Assembly: GCA_035448545.1 (NCBI GenBank)
Contig: DAOTJE010000011.1
Location: 62,001-126,000 of the forward strand
Source: Anaerobaca sp035448545
Lineage (GTDB): Bacteria; Planctomycetota; Phycisphaerae; Sedimentisphaerales; Anaerobacaceae
DNA: 64,000 nucleotides
Direction: 5' to 3'
The notes under the pieces were generated by a model, which made no database searches, was not told where the DNA came from, and was given only the letters and a program-made list of their open reading frames with translations. Below, in pieces: positions 57,521-64,000 of this stretch (positions are counted from its first letter, which is position 1; each line of letters opens with the position of its first letter). The position numbers were made by a program, and so were the translations under genes.

Positions 57521-59628
57521 GCTTTCTCCATCCGCTGTTTCTGGCCGGGGTGGCCGCGATCGGTGTGCCGATCCTGCTGCATATGATCCGCCGTCATACG
57601 CGGAAGCGCATAACGTTCAGCTCGCTGATGTTCGTCCGGACGACCGCCCCGCGCCTGCGGAACCGAAGCCGCATCGAGAACCTGTCGTTGCTGATTCTGC
57701 GGTGCCTCCTGCTGGGCCTGCTGGCACTTGCGTTTGCGCGGCCGCTGCTGTCGCGGCAAGCCCCCGAGACGGTGACGCACCAGGGTCGGCGCATGGTCCT
57801 GCTGGTCGATACCAGTGCCTCGATGCGTCGCGCCGGCCTGTGGAACCAAGCGATCGCGGAGGTGCGCTCGGTGCTCAGCGACATCCAGCCGACCGATCGC
57901 CTGTGCCTGATGACGTTCGATCGAGGCGCGAAGACGCAAATCGGGTTCGATCAATGGGTTGCCCTGGACCTGCCCCAACGCGCTGCCGCTGTGATGGACT
58001 GCCTGGCGGATCTCTCGCCCGGCTGGGCATCGACCGATCTGGGCGGAGCCCTGGCGACCGCCGCCGAAGCCCTCGAAGACGATGCGGTCAGTGACAGCCG
58101 CCAGACCGGCGGAGTACGACAGATCGTGCTGATCAGCGACTTGCAGCAGGGAAGCCGCCTCGATGCGCTGCAAACGTATGAATGGCCCGAGACGACGGAA
58201 CTCCTCATCAGGCCGGTTGTGTGCCGCAGCACAACCAACGCCGCTCTGGAGTGGGTGATCCATCGTGACCATCGGACAAGCGCCGATGCCAACGACGCAC
58301 CGACTATTCGCGTGATCAACACGCTCGAGGCGACCGTTGAGCAGTTTCAATTGCGCTGGACGCATGAGCCGACGGAACCGGCCTTCGATGTATATGTGCC
58401 GGCCGGTCGCAGCTTCGTCGTCAAGGTCCCGACACCGCGCGATTCATCGACCACGCATCGCCTCATCCTGGCCGGCGACGACCACGATTTCGACAACACG
58501 CTCTACATCGCGCCACGCCTGCAACAGCAGATCAGAATCCTCTGCATCAGCAACGACGAACCGAACGATCCGAGGGGCATGCTGTATTACGTGCGTCAGG
58601 CGTTCAAGGCCTCCGGCAGGCGAAACGCCCAAGTCACGTTCCGCCGGACTGATGAGACACTGGTCCCGGATGAAGTGGCGGCGGCCCATCTGGTCGTCCT
58701 GACCGAAGCAGCGCACGCCGAGAACCTCGGCGCCCTTCGCCGGCATGTCGAAGCAGGAGGATCCGTCTTGCTGGCGATGAAATCAACGACGGCCGCGACC
58801 GTGCTGTCGGCCCTTGCAGGTATCGGCAACATCAACTGCGAAGAGGCAAACGCCGGCCGATATGCGATGCTCGGACAAATCGAATTTGCCCATCCCCTGC
58901 TGTCGGTCTTTGCCGATCCCCGTTTCGGCGATTTCACGAAGGTCCACTTCTGGAAGTATCGACGGGTCGACCTTGCCGTCTTTCCGGACGCCCGCGTGCT
59001 GGCGTGGTACGACAGTGACGATCCGGCGTGGTTCGAGGTACCCAGGGGCAGAGGAACAGTGGTGGTCATGACCAGCGGCTGGCAGCCGGCCGACAGCGAC
59101 TTGGCCCTATCGTCCAAGTTCGTTCCGCTGCTCTACAGCATTCTGGAGTACGGCGGCGCGCTCGCAGGAACACAGGCGCAGTACTTCGTCGGCGACGCGG
59201 TGCCCGTCGCACGTCCGGCCGCGTCGCCATCGGAGAACGTGCGAATCCGAAAACCCGATGGCTCGACGGTCGTGCTCGATAGAGGCGCCGAGACGTTCAC
59301 TCAGACAGACATGCCCGGGATCTACGGCATCGAATCCGCCGGCGGGACGAGACCTTTTGCGGTCAACGTGCCCGTGTCGGAAAGCCGGACCGATCCGATG
59401 GAGATCGAGGAACTGGAGAAGCGGGGGCTTTCATTGAAGCCCCTCCGTCCCGTGGCGACCGGTCCGCTCACGAAGGTTGCGATCCACCGCGGAATGGCCG
59501 AAACCGAAAGCGAACAGAAACTGTGGCGGTGGGTGTTGGTCGCCGCTCTGATTGTGCTGTGGATGGAGACCTGGCTGGCCGGATGGCTGACCCGACCGGC
59601 GTCCGGGCCTCAGGGGGAGTCGACATGA
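57517..59628 (+). CDS. BatA-like membrane protein with VWA domain
   Basis: 703 aa. Two N-terminal helices (about 5-22 and 56-74) enclose the BatA signature (HPLFLAGVAAIGVPILLHMI). The VWA domain begins with Asp98, Ser100 and Ser102 (LLVDTSASM). A beta-rich segment and a C-terminal helix (about 665-690) follow. Bat proteins were first linked to aerotolerance in Bacteroides; the real role here is unknown. GGGAGGAG precedes the start, which overlaps the DUF58 stop (ATGA). Confidence 0.9.
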   Translation: MSFLHPLFLAGVAAIGVPILLHMIRRHTRKRITFSSLMFVRTTAPRLRNRSRIENLSLLILRCLLLGLLALAFARPLLSRQAPETVTHQGRRMVLLVDTSASMRRAGLWNQAIAEVRSVLSDIQPTDRLCLMTFDRGAKTQIGFDQWVALDLPQRAAAVMDCLADLSPGWASTDLGGALATAAEALEDDAVSDSRQTGGVRQIVLISDLQQGSRLDALQTYEWPETTELLIRPVVCRSTTNAALEWVIHRDHRTSADANDAPTIRVINTLEATVEQFQLRWTHEPTEPAFDVYVPAGRSFVVKVPTPRDSSTTHRLILAGDDHDFDNTLYIAPRLQQQIRILCISNDEPNDPRGMLYYVRQAFKASGRRNAQVTFRRTDETLVPDEVAAAHLVVLTEAAHAENLGALRRHVEAGGSVLLAMKSTTAATVLSALAGIGNINCEEANAGRYAMLGQIEFAHPLLSVFADPRFGDFTKVHFWKYRRVDLAVFPDARVLAWYDSDDPAWFEVPRGRGTVVVMTSGWQPADSDLALSSKFVPLLYSILEYGGALAGTQAQYFVGDAVPVARPAASPSENVRIRKPDGSTVVLDRGAETFTQTDMPGIYGIESAGGTRPFAVNVPVSESRTDPMEIEELEKRGLSLKPLRPVATGPLTKVAIHRGMAETESEQKLWRWVLVAALIVLWMETWLAGWLTRPASGPQGEST

Positions 59629-62600
59629 TCGAGCATTCGCTTCGCAGACAGCTCGAGCCGATCGTGACGCGTCGCAGGCGTCTGGACCTCGCATGGCGTC
59701 TGTCGCGCTACTGGCTCATTGCCGCGCTCGTCGGGTTGGCGCTGATCGGTGCCGACTGGCTCTGGGGATGGAGACTTCCATTCGGCATGGGATTCTGGTG
59801 CATCGCCACCATCGCCGCGACGATCGCGGCAATCTACAAGACGGATCGCATCGGGCCGAACTACCAGGCCATCGCGCGGAACATCGAACAGCATCATCCG
59901 GACCTCCAGGCCCTTCTGCTGGCCGCCATCGAACAGAAACCCGACCATCCGGGCGGCCGGCTGGGCTATCTCCAGACGCAGGTGCTCAAGGAAGCCATCA
60001 TCCATGCGACGAACCACGACTGGCTCCAGAGCATCCCGCCCAGAACCGTAGCGATGGCCAACATCAGTCGCATCGCAGCCCTGTTGCTCGTGGCGGCGGT
60101 GCTCTCGCAGATGTTGCCCTCGATGTCCCTGCTGTCGAGCAGTCGTCGCGGCGTCCTGGCCTCCCGAGGCTACGAGGTCACGATCACGCCGGGCGACACC
60201 AGTGTGGAGACCGGAAGTCCCGTGGTGATCGTCGCTCGATTCGATGGACGCATTCCGCAGGAGGTCAGCCTGTCCTACGGTGCCCCCGGGCAGGAGCAAC
60301 AACGAATGCCACTGACCCATAGCGTGGATGACGCCGTCTTCGGAGGCGCTATTCCGGACATCCGCTCGGACCTGCTTTATCACGTCGAATACGCCGACCG
60401 CCGCAGCAGCAGTTATAAGATCACCGTGCTCGACCGCCCGCATCTGATCCAGGCCGACGCGAAGATCGTCTATCCCTCATACACGAACCTGCCTGAGAAG
60501 ACGATCTATGACACGCGACGCATCAGCGTCCTGGAAGGATCGCATGTCACGCTGACGTTCACACTGAACAAGCCCGTGACGACGGCGCGTCTGGCCCCGA
60601 GAGCGGGCATCGCATTGGCGCTCGGTCTGGACCCCGAGCATCCGAACGTCCTGACGACGTCCTTCCTCGCTGAGCAGAGCGAGCGATACGAACTGCTCAT
60701 GGCGGACGCTCAGGGTCTGGACAGCAAGACACCCGCGCGCTTCACCGTCGATGTCCATAAGAACCTCCCTGCCGAATTGAAGCCCTTGTTTCCCAACCGC
60801 GACGTTGCGGCTTCGCCTCTGGAAGAGCTGGACCTCCGGGCGGAGGTTTCCGACGATTACGGCGTGACGCGTTACGGAGTAGCATACACCCTGGCAGGCG
60901 TGGAGAGCCGGGACATCGTGCTGAGCGACGCACCGGCTGCCGGAAAGCAACCGATTCAGCACCTGCTGGCCCTCGAGGAACTCGGGGCCGCACCCGACCA
61001 ACTGCTGACGTATTACTTCTGGGCCGAGGACGTCGGACCCGACGGCCAGCCGCGTCGAACCGCCAGCGACATATACTTCGCCGAGGTGCGCCCCTTCGAT
61101 GAGGTCTTCCGCGAGAACCAGTCGTTCCAGGACGAGCGCAGCCAACCGCCGCAGAGTCAGGATGGGCAACGGCAGGGGCAACAAACCGATCAGCTCATCC
61201 AGAAGCAGAAACAGATCATCATCGCAACCTGGAACATCAAACAGCAGACCGACGTATCGGGCACCCTCAGCGATCGCGCCGATGACATCGATGTCGTCCG
61301 ACAGTCGCAGGCCGAAGCGATGGAACAGGCCCGATCCGCGCTGGCCGAGGCGCCAGACCCCTCGGCCGGCCGGGCGCTCCAGGCCGCTGTCGAACACATG
61401 GAAACGTCGCTGAATCATCTGATCCAGACCGTGCCGTCGGCCTCGGCGGCGGAACTGACGGCCGCGCTGGGCGCCGAGCAGGCCGCCTACCAGGAGCTGC
61501 TCAAGCTCAGAGGACGCGAGCATCAGATCGCGCGAGGACAAGACTCCGGACGCAGCAACAGCGCCAACTCCGCGCGGTCGCAGCAGCAATGGCAGCAACT
61601 CGAACTGACGGAGCAGGAGAATCGGTATGAGACCGAGCGGCTGGCCCAATCGCGAGAACAGACCGCCCGGCGCGAGGATCTTCAGGTCCTCAACCGGCTC
61701 GGCGATCTCGCCCGGCGTCAGAACGACATGAGCGAGCGGCTGCGAGAGGCCGAGGCCGCCCTGCGCCAGGCGCGGAACGAACAGGAAAGGCAAGAGATTC
61801 TGCGCGAGCTCAAGCGCCTTCGAGACGAGCAGCTCGAAGCCCTTCGTGATATCGACGAACTCCAGGCGAGAATGGACCAGTCGCAGAATCGGCAGCGAAT
61901 GGCCGACGCCAGAGAGCAGCTCGACGATTCGCGTTCGCAGATCCGCCAGTCCGCCCAGGACCTCGAAGAGGGAATGGTCTCGCGAGCCATCACGGCGGCG
62001 ACACGCGCGCAGCGGCAGCTCGAACAGATGCGCGACGAATTCCGTCGCAACACATCGAGCCGGTTCTCGGAGCAGATGCGCCAGATGCGCGACCGAGCGC
62101 AGCAGCTCGACCGGAGACAGGACCGAATCGCCGAACAGATGGAGCAGCAGGCCAGCGCGGATCGGCGAACGCTCGCCGATGCCGGCACAAACGGCGAAGT
62201 GCGTGAGCAGATCGAGCAACAGAGAAGAGAGATCGAAGAGCTGATCGAGCAGATGAAGGACGTGAGCGAGCAATCGGAGACTGCCGAACCCCTGCTTTCG
62301 CGAAAGCTCTACGATACGCTTCGCAAGGCCGGCACGGAAAACCTCGATGAGGCCCTGGAGGCCGCCGGCCAGTTGCTGGAGCGGAACTTCCTGCCCCAGG
62401 CCAGAGAGATCGAACGACGGGCGGCGCAGGGAGTCGACCGGCTTCGGGAGGGTGTCGAGGAGGCCGCGGAGAGCGTGCTGGGCGACGAGGCGGAGTCGTT
62501 GCGGCTGGCCCGCGAGCAACTGAACGAACTGATCCGCGCGCTTGAGGAGGAGGCCGATCGTGCCACCGAAACAGGCGCCGGACGCGCCGATGATCCGAAC

Positions 62601-63056
62601 GAACCGGCGGTCGCGTCCGACCGCAGGCAACCGAATGATACCCGACCGCAGGACCCGATGGCCGGCGTGAGCGGACGATCGCACGAGGAGCCCTCCGCCG
62701 ACAACGGCACACGCGGGCCGCTGACCGGCGGCGGCTATCGAGACTGGTCCGATCGGCTGCGAGACGTGGAGGAGATGCTGACCGAACGCGACCTCCGCGA
62801 GGACGTGGCCCGGGTCCGGGACCGGGCCCGCACCGTGCGAACCGAGTTCACGCGTCACGGCAAGGAACCTCAGTGGAACCTCGTGCAACAGCAGATCACC
62901 AAGCCGCTCGTGGAATTGCAGGAGAAACTCAGGGACAAGATCGCACAGCTCGAGTCCGACGAGGCCCTCGTGCCGATCGATCGCGACCCGGTGCCCGACC
63001 GTTTCGCCGACGTGGTCCGCCGTTACTTCGAGAATCTCGGGGGCGACCATCCATGA
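59625..63056 (+). CDS. DUF4175-like membrane protein with long coiled coil
   Basis: 1143 aa. Two N-terminal helices (about 27-70) precede a third near 140-165, then a beta-rich region, and from about 500 on a Gln/Glu/Arg-rich coiled coil (REQTARREDLQVL, NRLGDLARRQNDMSERLREA, QQASADRR). The layout resembles the DUF4175 family, often beside MoxR-DUF58-BatA genes. The coiled coil probably spans part of the periplasm or scaffolds the VWA proteins; that is inference. The start overlaps the previous stop (ATGA) with GGGGGAG upstream. Confidence 0.82.
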   Translation: MIEHSLRRQLEPIVTRRRRLDLAWRLSRYWLIAALVGLALIGADWLWGWRLPFGMGFWCIATIAATIAAIYKTDRIGPNYQAIARNIEQHHPDLQALLLAAIEQKPDHPGGRLGYLQTQVLKEAIIHATNHDWLQSIPPRTVAMANISRIAALLLVAAVLSQMLPSMSLLSSSRRGVLASRGYEVTITPGDTSVETGSPVVIVARFDGRIPQEVSLSYGAPGQEQQRMPLTHSVDDAVFGGAIPDIRSDLLYHVEYADRRSSSYKITVLDRPHLIQADAKIVYPSYTNLPEKTIYDTRRISVLEGSHVTLTFTLNKPVTTARLAPRAGIALALGLDPEHPNVLTTSFLAEQSERYELLMADAQGLDSKTPARFTVDVHKNLPAELKPLFPNRDVAASPLEELDLRAEVSDDYGVTRYGVAYTLAGVESRDIVLSDAPAAGKQPIQHLLALEELGAAPDQLLTYYFWAEDVGPDGQPRRTASDIYFAEVRPFDEVFRENQSFQDERSQPPQSQDGQRQGQQTDQLIQKQKQIIIATWNIKQQTDVSGTLSDRADDIDVVRQSQAEAMEQARSALAEAPDPSAGRALQAAVEHMETSLNHLIQTVPSASAAELTAALGAEQAAYQELLKLRGREHQIARGQDSGRSNSANSARSQQQWQQLELTEQENRYETERLAQSREQTARREDLQVLNRLGDLARRQNDMSERLREAEAALRQARNEQERQEILRELKRLRDEQLEALRDIDELQARMDQSQNRQRMADAREQLDDSRSQIRQSAQDLEEGMVSRAITAATRAQRQLEQMRDEFRRNTSSRFSEQMRQMRDRAQQLDRRQDRIAEQMEQQASADRRTLADAGTNGEVREQIEQQRREIEELIEQMKDVSEQSETAEPLLSRKLYDTLRKAGTENLDEALEAAGQLLERNFLPQAREIERRAAQGVDRLREGVEEAAESVLGDEAESLRLAREQLNELIRALEEEADRATETGAGRADDPNEPAVASDRRQPNDTRPQDPMAGVSGRSHEEPSADNGTRGPLTGGGYRDWSDRLRDVEEMLTERDLREDVARVRDRARTVRTEFTRHGKEPQWNLVQQQITKPLVELQEKLRDKIAQLESDEALVPIDRDPVPDRFADVVRRYFENLGGDHP

Positions 63057-64000
63057 TCCCGCCGGCGAACGTCACCATTCCGATGACACACTGGATCTGG
63101 CCGGCCGCGATTCTGACGCTGGTCGCCGCCGCCCTGCTGGTCTGGACCTATCGGCGCAGCCCGCGCGTCGGCAGGGCGGAGCGAATCGCGTTCGTCGCCA
63201 AACTGCTGGGCGTTCTGATTCTGGCTCTGTGTCTGATCGAGCCGCTCTGGAGCGGGCGGCGCGCCGAATCCGGCGCCAACCTGTTTCTCGTGGTCTCCGA
63301 CAACAGCGCCGGCATGACCGTTCGGGACCCCGGGACGGAGCAAAGTCGTGGCGAGATACTCCGCGACGCCCTGGATGTCACAAAAGCCGACTGGCTTGCG
63401 ACTCTGGCCGAGACGTTCCAGCTTCGCCGGTACCTCTTCGATGCGCGCCTGCGTCGGACCTCGGATTTCTCCGATCTGACCTTCGAAGGCACTTGCTCTG
63501 CCATCGGCCATGCGCTGCAAACGATCGCGGAACGGTATCGCGACCGGCCGGTTGCAGGCGTACTGCTGCTGACCGACGGGAACGCCACCGACGCGATCGA
63601 GTCCAACTGGGCATCGGGAGCGACCATGCCTCCGATCTACCCCGTTCCGATCGGCGCGGATCGAGCGCCCAGGGACCTTTCGCTGAGCAATGTTTCGGTC
63701 AGCCAAACCGCGTTTGAGGACGCCCCCGTGATCGTCCAGGCCGACGTCGAAGCGGCAGGGTTTGGCGGACGCCGTGTCGCCGTCGATTTGATCGATGGCT
63801 CAGGAGCCTTAATCGAACGCCAGCCATGGAACGTGGGCGGCCGCAACGAGAAGCAGGCGTTCCGCTTTCGCCTTCGTCCCAACCGAGCCGGCGTCTTGTT
63901 CTACCGCGTCCGCGTCGCGGAGGTGGTGGAGAACGAATCCGCGGCCGGGCCCGGGAGCACATCCGAAGCCACGCTCGCCAACAATGCTCGGACCGTCGTG
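63053..64000 (+). CDS. second VWA/BatA-like membrane protein (cut by window edge)
   Basis: 316 residues are visible and the frame is open at the edge. Helices lie at about 13-33 and 47-64; then a VWA-like domain starts LVVSDNSAGMTV, where the usual DxSxS has become DNSAG, so metal binding may be altered. LLLTDGNATD supplies the later VWA motif. An Ig-like beta domain begins at about 215 (VSVSQTAFEDAPVIVQADVEA). The start overlaps the previous stop (ATGA), making it the seventh gene of the operon. Confidence 0.85.
   Translation, partial: MIPPANVTIPMTHWIWPAAILTLVAAALLVWTYRRSPRVGRAERIAFVAKLLGVLILALCLIEPLWSGRRAESGANLFLVVSDNSAGMTVRDPGTEQSRGEILRDALDVTKADWLATLAETFQLRRYLFDARLRRTSDFSDLTFEGTCSAIGHALQTIAERYRDRPVAGVLLLTDGNATDAIESNWASGATMPPIYPVPIGADRAPRDLSLSNVSVSQTAFEDAPVIVQADVEAAGFGGRRVAVDLIDGSGALIERQPWNVGGRNEKQAFRFRLRPNRAGVLFYRVRVAEVVENESAAGPGSTSEATLANNARTVV

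Noticed and set aside
60477..63050. 857-codon Leu-rich open frame opposite the coiled-coil protein
   Set aside because: Antisense of Gln/Glu/Arg-rich coiled coil gives an artificial Leu-rich frame; no start signal.

Overview
The window reads as chromosomal DNA of a G+C-rich bacterium from the Planctomycetota, most likely the Phycisphaerae side of the phylum, with an anaerobic or facultative lifestyle. This is inferred from gene content: an ECF sigma factor of the TIGR02999 type beside a receptor-like Ser/Thr kinase and three PQQ-propeller proteins, a lamin-tail/CotH surface protein, a DUF4159/MoxR/DUF58/BatA operon, an oxygen-sensitive glycyl-radical enzyme, and many secreted glycan-active proteins. 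No rRNA, tRNA, CRISPR array, intact transposase or phage gene was seen.

Layout. 1-4044 (minus): a cut-off pyruvoyl arginine decarboxylase, a radical SAM/HhH protein, a transaldolase-family protein and a secreted sialidase. 4264-7611 (plus): a glycyl-radical activase coupled to an enzyme that carries the signature residues of trans-4-hydroxyproline dehydratase. 7723-8377: a HepT/MntA toxin-antitoxin pair. 8520-18629 (plus): an exported M2-type peptidase, a sodium:solute symporter, an M24 aminopeptidase, a secreted GH2 beta-galactosidase with a C-terminal discoidin-like domain, an exported metallo-beta-lactamase-fold hydrolase and a small membrane protein. 18636-19618 (minus): a cysteine-rich MarR regulator and a DUF6132-thioredoxin protein.

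19733-28145 (minus) is the most distinctive block: six tightly packed genes for a two-cluster ferredoxin, a radical SAM enzyme, a DUF116-polyprenyl synthetase fusion, an MFS exporter, a single-barrel cyclase-like protein and a class II (DxDD) squalene-hopene-cyclase-like enzyme. Three junctions overlap by 8 nt and one by 4 nt. It looks like a dedicated isoprenoid pathway of unknown product.

28472-36461 (minus): ECF sigma factor, kinase with TPR and TolB-like propeller, then three PQQ-propeller paralogues. 36652-37452: a broken cupin gene and a MarR regulator sharing a palindromic operator. 37738-45992 (plus): exported aldose epimerase, then TetR (CecR-like), membrane-fusion protein, RND pump and TolC-like channel. 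46036-47210: a truncated Bcr/CflA transporter remnant and a class I glutamine amidotransferase. 47590-51723: the lamin-tail/CotH protein. 51989 to the right edge (plus): TPR-gluzincin, DUF4159, MoxR ATPase, DUF58, BatA-like, a DUF4175-like coiled-coil protein and a cut-off second VWA-like protein, mostly linked by ATGA overlaps.

Small dispersed palindromic repeats occur at several places. Some lie between genes; others have entered coding sequences and are translated (in the cyclase, the lamin-tail protein, the RND C-terminus and probably the TolC-like N-terminus), and one marks the point where a Bcr/CflA gene is broken.
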